Source of the DNA: Leptospira_A sp046736045
Lineage (GTDB): Bacteria > Spirochaetota > Leptospiria > Leptospirales > Leptospiraceae
Assembly (NCBI RefSeq): GCF_046736045.1
Contig: NZ_CP177134.1
Coordinates: 3,286,001-3,350,000 of the forward strand
Length of the DNA stretch: 64,000 bases
Reading direction: 5' to 3'
Shown: positions 35,521-44,255 of the stretch, piece by piece
How positions within the stretch are numbered: the stretch's first letter is position 1
Layout: each line of letters opens with the position of its first letter
The notes under the pieces: model-generated
Databases searched by the model: none
Seen by the model: the letters and a program-made list of their open reading frames with translations, nothing else
What the model was told of the DNA's origin: nothing
Translations under genes and position numbers: made by a program

Positions 35521-36771
35521 ATGTCCAGTCCTTCTCCTCAATTAGACTTTTTTAAAGCGAAAGATTTGTTTTTAGCGGAAATAGGAGGGGATGGTTACCA
35601 ATTCCTTTCCGAGAAAGAAGAAATTATCTTTAAATTTTCCGCACCCAATCCCGGAAAAGAGAAGCTTTTCGAAACATTGGGAATCATCCGGAATTATATC
35701 GAAAATTTCAGAATCTATAATTTCGAAGAAGGTTATTTCAGCATCCAGGCTTTGAATGAAAATCTTTTCGAACCGGAAAAAAACATCTCAAACAGAATTC
35801 GATTTCGATTTATGTATCAGACCAATTTGCTAAAGATCGAAATTTCCAAAAGAGGAGATTATTCTTTCAAGGAAATACAAACATGTTTGGAATTGTTTCG
35901 GTTTTTCAGCGGGAAAGAAGGAGCCAAACCCAACCCGAAGGAAATTTTACGCAAATTAGGTGCCGAAGTTTTTGATCCGGCAGAAGAAGCCGTCAAAGAA
36001 AATGCCCTCGGTTTCGATCATATATTCGGTTATGAGAATGTAAAAAAACAAGTGATGGAAAGTTTGGTGATGCCTTTGCTTCGTCCCGAACCTTTTTTAG
36101 AAATCACAAAATTCACACGCAAATTCCAAACTTCCATATTGCCCAGAGCCGTATTATTCGAAGGAGATCCGGGAGTGGGAAAAACAACTATGGCAAAGAT
36201 AGCGGCAAACCTTTGCAAGGTGCCAATGATTTATGTTCCTATCGAATCCATCTTGAGCAAATATTACGGAGAATCTTCGCAAAACCTGGCAATGGTTTTT
36301 GATGCGGCTTCCTTATTCGATCGCTCCATGTTATTTTTAGATGAAATTGATTCCCTTGCAACTTCAAGAGAAGACGGGCTCTTTGAGGCAACCAGGAACC
36401 TACTCAGTGTTTTGCTACGAAAATTGGATGGATTTGCAAAACAAACAAGAATCATTACCATAGGTGCGACCAACAGAAAAAACGATTTGGACCCGGCACT
36501 TCTTTCCCGATTCGACAGAAAGATATTTTTTCCCCTACCCAACAGGGAAGAAAGAGCACAAATTTTAGAAGGTTATGCAAGGCAACTTTCCTGGGAAGAG
36601 AGACTGGCACTTTCCGAAAAGTTGGAAGGAACCTCCGGAAGGAACCTAAAGGATTTTTGTGATTACATAGAAAGACGGTGGGTTACGGAGACTTTCGGGG
36701 AAAATGGGACAATTCAGGCTCCAAAACCCCGGTTTTACCAAGATTCTCTCCCCGATTTCCTCTGGAAGTGA
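35521..36771 (+). CDS. AAA-family ATPase
   Basis: 416 residues. About 160 N-terminal residues are unrecognised. The AAA module follows: Walker A EGDPGVGKTT (about 217-226), a pore-like FIxxx/YYGESSQNLA segment, Walker B MLFLDEIDSLA, sensor-1 IITIGATNRKNDLDPALLSRFDR with arginine finger, and a small helical lid. It resembles the spastin/Vps4/FtsH-like group of protein-remodelling ATPases. No protease or membrane helix is present. No Shine-Dalgarno sequence precedes the ATG, so leaderless translation is possible. It diverges from fliN; a link to flagella is only positional. Confidence 0.82.
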   Translation: MSSPSPQLDFFKAKDLFLAEIGGDGYQFLSEKEEIIFKFSAPNPGKEKLFETLGIIRNYIENFRIYNFEEGYFSIQALNENLFEPEKNISNRIRFRFMYQTNLLKIEISKRGDYSFKEIQTCLELFRFFSGKEGAKPNPKEILRKLGAEVFDPAEEAVKENALGFDHIFGYENVKKQVMESLVMPLLRPEPFLEITKFTRKFQTSILPRAVLFEGDPGVGKTTMAKIAANLCKVPMIYVPIESILSKYYGESSQNLAMVFDAASLFDRSMLFLDEIDSLATSREDGLFEATRNLLSVLLRKLDGFAKQTRIITIGATNRKNDLDPALLSRFDRKIFFPLPNREERAQILEGYARQLSWEERLALSEKLEGTSGRNLKDFCDYIERRWVTETFGENGTIQAPKPRFYQDSLPDFLWK

Positions 36772-36890
36772 CAAAATTAGATTTCTGTGTCAACCTTCGC
36801 TAAGATTTTCCGATAATTTAGTAGGATATTTCTTTACGGTATGTGGCCGTATCCAGGTATCCTCAATATAACCGTTTTAGGGACTCGGAC

Positions 36891-37721
36891 ATGAAAATAA
36901 TAAAATTTCTACCTATTTTACTTCTTAGTTTAGGGCTTTCCGCACAAGGCAGCCCGGAATCTGGAACTGGCTCTGCTGGTATCGATACCACTCAAGAAGG
37001 TAAATCTATTTCAGAAACTGAAAAGGAATTAGATGATAATATCTTTGAAGTAAATAAGAAGCTCACTCGTCATACAATTCTTTTTAAAATGAAAGTGAAA
37101 ACTCTTCCTCACCGCACGGTACTTTACAAAGGTAAACCGAGCCAAGACGGAGAAAGATGCGAACCGGGCCCAAAACAAGAAGGTGCTGAAAATACATGCA
37201 TCCATATCGAAGTTTTTGATTTCCAAGGTTCTGAAGATGGAAGATCGGAATACAATTTAGGTGCTAAATTCAAAACTCTCGAATTGTTTTTTGAAGGTGC
37301 AAACAACGGGGATCCGGATCCAAGAAAAGAACAACCTCGTAACCTAACAAAGATTCGCACATATGTTTACCAAAACAATTTCGTAATGGAAGACAAAGTG
37401 ATTTCGATGATCATAGACAGCGGCGCGAACACTCAAGCAGCGCATAACGAAAAGATAGAATTGTTCTATCAACATGATGGCGATCCAAACTGGGGAACTC
37501 CGGAAACTCCTTCTCAAAAAGGTGTTGGAAAATACATTCTTTCCAATGTAGAAAATACAAAAACAAACCCGATTAGAAATAATTTCAAAAAACAGTTCTA
37601 TTTCAAAAACCTGGATTATTTTGATAAACTTTTTACAAAAGTTTTTGATTATAATGACAGAGACTCAAACAAACATTACAAAAAGAATGTTGAGACTCTG
37701 AAAAGTTCTTTGAAATACTAA
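36891..37721 (+). CDS. Putative flagellar-sheath protein of the FcpA/FcpB type
   Basis: 276 residues from the ATG at 36891 (Shine-Dalgarno AGGGA). The signal peptide is MKIIKFLPILLLSLGLSAQGS. The mature protein has a helical start (SETEKELDDNIFEVNKKLTRHTILFKMKVKTLPHRTVLYKG) and a mixed globular part (NTCIHIEVFDF, FKTLELFFEGANNGDPDPRKEQ, KIELFYQHDGDPNWGTPE, GVGKYILSNVENTKTNPIRNNFKKQFY). This combination matches my recollection of the Leptospira-specific coiling proteins FcpA/FcpB that coat the periplasmic flagellum. I cannot confirm the match without a search. fliN nearby is supportive. Confidence 0.5.
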   Translation: MKIIKFLPILLLSLGLSAQGSPESGTGSAGIDTTQEGKSISETEKELDDNIFEVNKKLTRHTILFKMKVKTLPHRTVLYKGKPSQDGERCEPGPKQEGAENTCIHIEVFDFQGSEDGRSEYNLGAKFKTLELFFEGANNGDPDPRKEQPRNLTKIRTYVYQNNFVMEDKVISMIIDSGANTQAAHNEKIELFYQHDGDPNWGTPETPSQKGVGKYILSNVENTKTNPIRNNFKKQFYFKNLDYFDKLFTKVFDYNDRDSNKHYKKNVETLKSSLKY

Positions 37722-37739
37722 GACCGAAGGGTTCATTCC

Positions 37740-38243
37740 CTGAACTTTTTAAAAAACTGTCCGAATTGTTCTACCACATTGAGGTTCCCTGCCACACAGG
37801 GAACCATCTTGGTTCGTTGTCCGGCCTGCTCCCATAGATTTCAATTCAATCCAAATGACGAAAAGGAAATACCCGGCAGTTTTACGGAAGAAACTACCAT
37901 CCCTTCTTTCCAATTCAAATCGACCAATGAAGAGTATATCAATCTCATCAAAGACTTGTTATATGCTCCTATTGATTTCTTAAAATCAAAATTCGAAAAG
38001 AAAACAAATTCCAAGCCCGGTGGCGATAGGCCTGTTTTCTGGAAAGATCCCAAATTTTGGATTCCCATTCTGTTATTCGGAATTTTAGGACTCTATCTGA
38101 TTCGCAATTTGTCCTGGAAGCCTGTAGAAGAGGCACCTACCCCTGTGCAACAGGATTCCCATGCTAGTGAACCTGATTCTATAAAAGAGCCTCCAGTTCA
38201 GCAAGAAGAGGAAGAAACCAGACCGCCGAGTTTCGAGATCTGA
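37740..38243 (+). CDS. Zinc-ribbon membrane protein with probable CTG start
   Basis: 167 residues if translation begins at the CTG at 37740, which lies 8 bases after a GAAGGG Shine-Dalgarno sequence. This start restores a complete N-terminal zinc ribbon of the MJ0042 type (NCPNC at residues 6-10, RCPACSHRF about 20 residues later). The first ATG/GTG/TTG in frame, TTG at 37779, would delete the first CXXC pair. After the ribbon comes a charged linker, one membrane helix (PKFWIPILLFGILGLYLI) and a Pro/Glu-rich periplasmic tail. Many bacteria have such zinc-ribbon/one-helix proteins of unknown role. rsmE follows immediately. Confidence 0.7.
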   Translation: MNFLKNCPNCSTTLRFPATQGTILVRCPACSHRFQFNPNDEKEIPGSFTEETTIPSFQFKSTNEEYINLIKDLLYAPIDFLKSKFEKKTNSKPGGDRPVFWKDPKFWIPILLFGILGLYLIRNLSWKPVEEAPTPVQQDSHASEPDSIKEPPVQQEEEETRPPSFEI

Positions 38244-39002
38244 TTGAACTGGATCGTAATCTCCGAAACGGAAGAACTCGGTTCCTCCCGTTATTGCATC
38301 TCAGGAGAAAAAAATACCCACCTTCTCGAAATCCTGAAAAAAGAATCCAAAGATCAAATTCGGGTCATACTTCCAAATAAAAAAAGAGGCAAACTGGTTT
38401 TGGAATCCATTGGCAAAGAAAAATCCATCGGACATTTTTTGCCGGAAGAAGAAAAAAACCTACCTCTATTTTCCAATATAGAAATCATTTTTGCACTTCC
38501 CCGCCCGCAAACCGGGAAAAAAATATTTCACCTAGCAGGTGTTTATGGTATTTCGAAATTGATACTGACAAACCCGTATGCAAAAAATAAGGAATTCTGG
38601 ACTTCTCCTTTGTACAACGGCGGTGAAATCAAAGAAATCGAATCGGGCATGTCTCAGTCGGGAAACATATACCTTCCCAAATTGGAATATAACAAAGAAT
38701 CAAATTGGTATAAAGAGCTCATTCACAATCCGAAACAAATATATATTTTGGATCCGACGGGAGTTCCTTATGAAAAAATGAAGAGCACAGTATTGGAACA
38801 ATCGAATACGGAAAAGCTGTTTTTTTGTTTCGGACCTGAGTCCGGCTGGAGTGAATCCGATTTGGAGAATTTCAGAAAACATTCCTTTTCCATCGTATCT
38901 CTCGGTTCGGTCATACTTCGCACGGAATATGCATTCCATGCTTTTCTTCACCAAACAAATACTTGGTTAGAAGCTGATTCCGCCGGAGATCAAAAATCTT
39001 AA
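38244..39002 (+). CDS. rsmE: 16S rRNA m3U1498 methyltransferase
   Basis: 252 residues of RsmE (SPOUT class). Landmarks are FALPRPQTGKKIFHLAGVYGISKLIL, the SAM-binding knot segments FCFGPESGWSESDLENF and SLGSVILRTEYAFHAFL. Start is a TTG directly after the upstream TGA, so translation is probably coupled. It methylates U1498 of 16S rRNA. Its last 36 bp overlap the end of the convergent outer-membrane gene. Confidence 0.9.
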   Translation: MNWIVISETEELGSSRYCISGEKNTHLLEILKKESKDQIRVILPNKKRGKLVLESIGKEKSIGHFLPEEEKNLPLFSNIEIIFALPRPQTGKKIFHLAGVYGISKLILTNPYAKNKEFWTSPLYNGGEIKEIESGMSQSGNIYLPKLEYNKESNWYKELIHNPKQIYILDPTGVPYEKMKSTVLEQSNTEKLFFCFGPESGWSESDLENFRKHSFSIVSLGSVILRTEYAFHAFLHQTNTWLEADSAGDQKS

Positions 39003-40550
39003 TTCATCCGTCGATTGAAATGTTTTTTCAGCACCATTCAAAAAATATCTTCTATAGTTTTGTACTCTGACCACAACAGGGCCGAAGGATTTGGAAATTT
39101 CCGCAGCACCTTGCGCATTCTCATCTACTTGAAATGCCTGTCCTCCGCTCTCATAACCTTTTTTGGTATAATAAAAAGACAATAGGAAAGAAGAACCGAG
39201 AGGAATATAAGAGGCAGCAAAGATCCTTTTATTATTTTTTCCACCGTAATCTTCCATGGCAAATTCAAAACCAAGATGGAAAAAATTGATATAGATCGTA
39301 TGATAGTATCCGCTTATGTTTCCCTGAGGTTGTGCTTTTAAAGTATCATATTTGGTTCGCATCGGTGCTACCACCGGGAAGGATTGAAATCTTTCTATTT
39401 CATAAAAACTATCGAAGTACATCGGCGCATAATTCGCAGTCATACGTCTGATCTCAGGTTTTAGAATGATATTTAAATCCTTGGTTCCCAAACGAAGTGC
39501 GGCACCGTAATGAATTCCCTGTGAATCGGGAAGTCCTTTGATTTTATTTAAGTCCGCATAAGGGGTAAATTCCAAGAAAGGTAAATTCAAAAGCCGATAT
39601 TCTGCATCAAATCCTTCAATGCTCACTTTGGATGTTTCGGATGTTTTCGGATTATCCAGATTTTTTTCCGTTACGGGAGATCCGTTGGAATTATAGGAAA
39701 TCTGTACGGGTGCGGAACGATCCCATGCATTTGTAAACCCCAGAGTCAAACGGTTGTACCAAGGGTCGTTTTCTACGAGCTCCATTCTGGAATCTTTACT
39801 CATAGGTCTGATTTCTTTTTTCTTCTGATCCGGCTTTGTTTTATCAAAACCAGCTTCTTCCTCAACACTCAATCTTCCCGAATCATCCAATACATTCCCG
39901 CGAATGTTCATTTGATAAGTGATACCTTCGTTCGAACTGCTGAATAAAGATCTGACTTTATTGTATATGGCGAAAGGTTTGATATAAACTCTTGCCGCAT
40001 TCACATCAAATGTGGCGACAGAATTGGAAAAGTATTGTACGCCCCCATAATCCGTGTTAAGGTCTGCCATAACACCCGGATTATAAGAATCAAATCGGGA
40101 TGAAGATTGATATTTATTTACGATCGTTCCATGACCGATATAACCGTCGATCATCCTTCCCGTATAAAAGGAATAAGTGACTTTACCCGGAACCTGCTGA
40201 TTGTATGTTCCGTAAGAAATGTAATTCAATACACGCGCATAATCATTTCTGCTATTATAATCGATATCCCTGATTTTTCCGGTTTTTGCCCCTTCGATCA
40301 AAGGGTCACGATCAACTAACAAACTATTGACGGGAAGTGAAAAGGAGTAACCGAAATTATTTCCATGGTTGTAAGTAAAGTTCGGCGAAACATAGCCGTA
40401 ATAATCCCCACGGTAGGAATTGACACCCGCATCAAATTGTAATGCGGAGGGTCTTCTTGTTTCGGTCCCTGTAGGAATCCAAACCTGCGCAAACATCGGC
40501 ATATAGCTACAAACTGCTAGTAAGATGGCAAAATACCGAATCGCTTTCAT
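38967..40550 (-). CDS. Outer-membrane beta-barrel protein, unknown
   Basis: 527 residues with a signal peptide (YFAILLAVCSYMPMFAQ). The remainder alternates aromatic-rich amphipathic strands with polar loops (FGYSFSLPVN, VTYSFYTGRM, FHLGFEFAMEDYG, SFLLSFYYTKKGYE) and ends in a strand with terminal Phe (LRFLISGGISF), as expected for Bam substrates. No named family is recognised. Related long barrels are common in Leptospira. Convergent 36-bp overlap with rsmE means the two mRNAs are antisense at their ends. Confidence 0.75.
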   Translation of the reverse strand: MKAIRYFAILLAVCSYMPMFAQVWIPTGTETRRPSALQFDAGVNSYRGDYYGYVSPNFTYNHGNNFGYSFSLPVNSLLVDRDPLIEGAKTGKIRDIDYNSRNDYARVLNYISYGTYNQQVPGKVTYSFYTGRMIDGYIGHGTIVNKYQSSSRFDSYNPGVMADLNTDYGGVQYFSNSVATFDVNAARVYIKPFAIYNKVRSLFSSSNEGITYQMNIRGNVLDDSGRLSVEEEAGFDKTKPDQKKKEIRPMSKDSRMELVENDPWYNRLTLGFTNAWDRSAPVQISYNSNGSPVTEKNLDNPKTSETSKVSIEGFDAEYRLLNLPFLEFTPYADLNKIKGLPDSQGIHYGAALRLGTKDLNIILKPEIRRMTANYAPMYFDSFYEIERFQSFPVVAPMRTKYDTLKAQPQGNISGYYHTIYINFFHLGFEFAMEDYGGKNNKRIFAASYIPLGSSFLLSFYYTKKGYESGGQAFQVDENAQGAAEISKSFGPVVVRVQNYRRYFLNGAEKTFQSTDELRFLISGGISF

Positions 40551-40658
40551 AAATTACTTAATTAGTATCGAGTCGAACCGGTTTGAAAATAAGAATTTTA
40601 CCTACGAACCCTCGTATCCAATAATACGAACTTTTCGTCTGTTTTATTGAATAATTTC

Positions 40659-40687
40659 TTGACATCGTTACGGGGTTTGTAGAAATA
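40659..40687 (+). promoter_or_regulatory. Probable promoter of metYXW
   Basis: TTGACA (40659-40664) is followed 15-17 bases later by TAGAAAT-like sequence (about 40680-40686). The metY Shine-Dalgarno sequence (AAAGGAG) and ATG at 40717 lie suitably downstream. I see no SAM riboswitch in the leader. Confidence 0.45.
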
Positions 40688-40716
40688 AGGTTGATTCGAC
40701 CCAAAGGAGAAAATAT

Positions 40717-42021
40717 ATGCCTCGTAATTTTAAAGCGGAAACAGTTGCACTGCACGGTGGTCAAGTTCCTGACCCTACCACAACCTCACGGGCTGTTCCT
40801 ATCTACCAAACTACTTCTTACGTATTCAATGATACAGACCATGCCGCACGACTCTTTGGTCTCCAGGAATTTGGAAATATCTATACAAGACTAATGAACC
40901 CGACCACTGACGTTTTGGAAAAACGAGTGGCTGCCCTGGAAGGAGGAGTTGCTGCACTTGCCACTGCCTCAGGTCAATCCGCAGAAACTCTGGCACTCCT
41001 CAATATCGTAGAAGCAGGACAAGAGATTGTGGCTTCTTCCTCACTCTATGGCGGAACATACAATTTGCTTCATTATACTTTTCCCAAACTGGGAATCAAA
41101 GTTCATTTTGTTGACCAATCCAATCCGGAAAATTTCAGAAAGGCAGCGAACGACAAAACACGTGCTTTTTATGCAGAGACTCTCGGGAATCCGAAATTAG
41201 ATACTTTGGACATAGAAGCCGTAGCAAAGATTGCTCATGAAGTAGGAGTTCCTTTGGTGATAGACAATACATTGCCTTCTCCTTACCTTGTGAACCCTCT
41301 GAAACATGGTGCGGACATCGTAGTCCATTCACTCACTAAATTTTTAGGCGGGCATGGAACTTCCATCGGAGGAATCATCGTAGATGGAGGATCATTTAAC
41401 TGGGGCAATGGGAAATTCAAAAATTTCACGGAACCGGATCCTTCTTATCATGGCTTAAAATTTTGGGATGTATTCGGAAAATTCGAACCGTTCGGCGGAG
41501 TCAACATCGCCTTTATTTTAAAAGCTCGAGTGCAAGGACTCAGAGATTTGGGACCTGCCATTTCTCCATTCAATGCTTGGCAAATCATCCAAGGTGTCGA
41601 GACGGTTGCACTACGTTTGGAAAGACATTCTACAAACGCTTTGAAAGTTGCCGAATTCCTAAGCAAACATCCGAAAGTGGAATGGGTCAATTATCCTGGT
41701 CTTCCCACTGATAAAAACCATGCCCTCGCAAAAAAATACCACCACCGTGGTCTTTACGGAGCGATTATAGGTTTTGAAATCAAAGGTGGAATCGAGAAGG
41801 CAAAAAAATTCATCGATAGTTTGGAACTTTTCAGTTTATTAGCTAACGTAGGTGATGCGAAGTCACTGGCAATTCATCCGGCATCAACGACTCACCAACA
41901 GTTGACTGCTGAGGAACAAACTTCCGCAGGAGTCACTCCGGGGTTCGTTCGATTGTCCGTAGGTCTCGAACATATCGACGACATTCTGGTAGACTTAGAA
42001 GAGGCTTTCAAAAATATCTGA
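40717..42021 (+). CDS. metY: O-acetylhomoserine sulfhydrylase
   Basis: 434 residues, the length of the MetY branch of Cys/Met-metabolism PLP enzymes. Conserved parts are TVALHGGQ, RAVPIYQTTSYVF, YTRLMNPTTDVLEKRVAALEGG, SLYGGTYNL, DNTLPSPYLVNPLKHGADIVVHSLTKFLGGHG (PLP lysine in SLTKF) and LFSLLANVGDAKSLAIHPASTTHQQL. It makes homocysteine directly from O-acetylhomoserine and sulfide. metX, which supplies the substrate, is next (14-bp gap). Confidence 0.96.
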   Translation: MPRNFKAETVALHGGQVPDPTTTSRAVPIYQTTSYVFNDTDHAARLFGLQEFGNIYTRLMNPTTDVLEKRVAALEGGVAALATASGQSAETLALLNIVEAGQEIVASSSLYGGTYNLLHYTFPKLGIKVHFVDQSNPENFRKAANDKTRAFYAETLGNPKLDTLDIEAVAKIAHEVGVPLVIDNTLPSPYLVNPLKHGADIVVHSLTKFLGGHGTSIGGIIVDGGSFNWGNGKFKNFTEPDPSYHGLKFWDVFGKFEPFGGVNIAFILKARVQGLRDLGPAISPFNAWQIIQGVETVALRLERHSTNALKVAEFLSKHPKVEWVNYPGLPTDKNHALAKKYHHRGLYGAIIGFEIKGGIEKAKKFIDSLELFSLLANVGDAKSLAIHPASTTHQQLTAEEQTSAGVTPGFVRLSVGLEHIDDILVDLEEAFKNI

Positions 42022-42035
42022 TCTAAGAGACAAAA

Positions 42036-43184
42036 ATGCCTACTACTGCGAGTTCAGAACATAAAGATCCACAGTCTGTAGGCATTGTTGAAACCAAAAT
42101 TGCCAGATTTGATTCCCTCACACTGGACAATGGGGAGATCATCTCTCCTTTAGAAGTCGCCTATGAAACTTACGGGACTCTCTCTGCAAAAAAAGACAAT
42201 GCCATACTTGTTTGTCATGCGCTTTCGGGAGACGCCCACGCGGCCGGATTTCACGAAGGAGACAAACGTCCCGGTTGGTGGGATTTTTATATCGGTCCCG
42301 GTAAGGCATTCGATACCAATAAATATTTTATCATATCTTCCAATGTAATCGGTGGTTGCAAAGGTTCCAGCGGACCTCTTACCATTTCAAGCGAAACGAA
42401 CAAAGCTTATCGCTCCAGTTTTCCTTTTGTTTCCATAGTCGATATGGTCCGCGCTCAGGAAGTTTTGGTTTCTTCTTTCGGAATCGAAACCTTATTCGCG
42501 GTTGCAGGCGGGTCAATGGGAGGAATGCAAGCCTTACAGTGGTCAGTTGCCTATCCGGATCGGATGAAAAACTGTATTGTTATGGCATCCACTGCGGAAC
42601 ACTCCGCACAACAAATTGCATTCAATGAAGTAGGAAGACAAGCCATACTTGCCGATCCCAATTGGAATAACGGAATGTATGAGGATTCCACAAAACCTTC
42701 GAAAGGTTTGGCGCTCGCCCGAATGATGGGGCATATCACTTATCTTTCCGATGAAATGATGCGGGACAAGTTCGGCCGTAAACCCCCCAAAGGAAATATC
42801 CAAACCACTGATTTTGCAGTTGGAAGTTATTTGATCTATCAGGGAGAATCCTTTGTGGATCGTTTTGATGCAAATTCATATATCTATGTTACGAAAGCTT
42901 TGGATCATTATAGTTTGGGTACTGGCAAGGAACTAACGAAAGCATTATCCGTTGTTAAATGCAGATTCCTGGTAGTTGCCTATACTTCCGATTGGCTTTA
43001 CCCTCCTTATCAATCCGAAGAGATTGTCAAGTCATTGGAAGTAAATGCCATTCCAGTTATATTTGTAGAATTGAATAATCCTGCAGGACATGATTCTTTT
43101 CTTTTGCAAAGCGAAGAACAAGATTCAATCATCAAAGACTTTTTGGAATTCACAGATGATCCCGACGGAGTTATTTATGGTTGA
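42036..43184 (+). CDS. metX: Homoserine O-acetyltransferase
   Basis: 382 residues of the alpha/beta-hydrolase acyltransferase family. Motifs are ILVCHALSGDAHAAG, the nucleophile elbow GGSMGGMQALQW (Ser about 160), SYLIYQGESFVDRFDANSYIYVTKALDHYSLG, and the C-terminal His in NNPAGHDSFLL. It activates homoserine for methionine synthesis. Whether the acyl donor is acetyl- or succinyl-CoA is not settled by family alone, but metY next door fits acetyl. It overlaps metW by 8 bp. Confidence 0.96.
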   Translation: MPTTASSEHKDPQSVGIVETKIARFDSLTLDNGEIISPLEVAYETYGTLSAKKDNAILVCHALSGDAHAAGFHEGDKRPGWWDFYIGPGKAFDTNKYFIISSNVIGGCKGSSGPLTISSETNKAYRSSFPFVSIVDMVRAQEVLVSSFGIETLFAVAGGSMGGMQALQWSVAYPDRMKNCIVMASTAEHSAQQIAFNEVGRQAILADPNWNNGMYEDSTKPSKGLALARMMGHITYLSDEMMRDKFGRKPPKGNIQTTDFAVGSYLIYQGESFVDRFDANSYIYVTKALDHYSLGTGKELTKALSVVKCRFLVVAYTSDWLYPPYQSEEIVKSLEVNAIPVIFVELNNPAGHDSFLLQSEEQDSIIKDFLEFTDDPDGVIYG

Positions 43185-43803
43185 TCCTAAAAACGGAAAT
43201 CACCTGGACATTGACGTTTCGGAACGACCGGACATACTCTACATCGAAAAGATGATTCAATCGGGCAAACGTGTACTCGATTTGGGATGTGGTAACGGGG
43301 AACTCATGTACCTTCTGAAAAAGAAAGGGGTTAGAGTTCAGGGAATCGAAAAAGACGACGAGTGCATCATCCGCTGTGTGAAAAAAGGACTGTATGTTCA
43401 TCATGGAGATATAGATGACGGACTAGCCCATCACCTGGACCAAAGCTTCGATTATATTATTTTAAACCAAACCATTCAACAGACGTTAAATCCCGGAGAT
43501 ATCATCAGGGAATGCCTTCGTATCGGCAAACAAGTGATTGTTGTATTTCCGAATTTTTCCCATTGGCAAATACGGATGTCCGTTCTATTCAGCGGAAGAA
43601 CCCCGGTTACAAAACTCATGCCATTCCATTGGTATGACACCCCTAACCTACATTTTTTATCTTCCCAGGATTTTGAAAACTTTCTGGAAAAAGACAAAAT
43701 CAAAGTGATACATCGAAGTTTTTTCAATGAAAAAAGGGAAATCAAAATACTCCCCAATTTATTTGCCACCTTGGCTCTGTTTGTTGTTCAAGCGGGAAAT
43801 TAA
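43177..43803 (+). CDS. metW: MetW-like methyltransferase-fold protein
   Basis: 208 residues from the ATG at 43177 with GGAG Shine-Dalgarno at good spacing. The SAM-binding motif is RVLDLGCGNGELMYLL. MetW-specific parts include YDYIILNQTIQQ-like DYIILNQTIQQTLNP, VVFPNFSHWQIR, and MPFHWYDTPNLHFLSSQDF. MetW is regularly paired with MetX and is reported to be needed for full acyltransferase activity in some bacteria. Here it overlaps metX, consistent with a MetXW complex. Confidence 0.94.
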   Translation: MVDPKNGNHLDIDVSERPDILYIEKMIQSGKRVLDLGCGNGELMYLLKKKGVRVQGIEKDDECIIRCVKKGLYVHHGDIDDGLAHHLDQSFDYIILNQTIQQTLNPGDIIRECLRIGKQVIVVFPNFSHWQIRMSVLFSGRTPVTKLMPFHWYDTPNLHFLSSQDFENFLEKDKIKVIHRSFFNEKREIKILPNLFATLALFVVQAGN

Positions 43804-43943
43804 TCGATTATTTTTTTCATCGACAAGGATCATTGACTTTTTAACATTGCGATCCAAAAGAAGTAATCTTCTTTTCACCGCGAAAAGGATTGTATACAAA
43901 TCTTTTCAGTAAAAACTCAAACGAAATTGCAGGAGAAAAGCAA

Positions 43944-44219
43944 ATGTTCATTACTATCATCAAATCCACTCTGACCGTAATCGGCTGTATGTTATTAGGC
44001 GGTATTCTTGGATTTTTTGGCCCTTTTATTTTGGCCCAATTCGTCGCAGAAAATCCTGCTTGGTCTTTCATACCATTGATCACCGTTCCCATTTTTGTTT
44101 TTGTCGGTTTGGTCGCAGGACTTTTGATCGTATTCGGACAATCATTAACTACGGTTTTAATCACTACTTTCGTTTTGGTCGTAGTCCTTACAGGGCTCTA
44201 TATATTATTCGGCAATTAA
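43944..44219 (+). CDS. Small three-helix membrane protein
   Basis: 91 residues from the ATG at 43944, with a clear AGGAG Shine-Dalgarno sequence. It consists almost wholly of three hydrophobic helices (IIKSTLTVIGCMLLGGILGFFGPFILAQF, IPLITVPIFVFVGLVAGLLIVF, TVLITTFVLVVVLTGLYILF). No charged functional motif is seen. The 140-bp gap to metW suggests its own promoter. Function unknown. Confidence 0.65.
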   Translation: MFITIIKSTLTVIGCMLLGGILGFFGPFILAQFVAENPAWSFIPLITVPIFVFVGLVAGLLIVFGQSLTTVLITTFVLVVVLTGLYILFGN

Positions 44220-44255
44220 AACCGAATCGGACCGCCGGTTCAGCATTGATCACCG

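Noticed and set aside
35177..35545. Proline-rich plus-strand frame opposite fliN
   Set aside because: It is the complement of the Gly-rich FliN linker; the repeated GG-codons produce poly-Pro in another frame.
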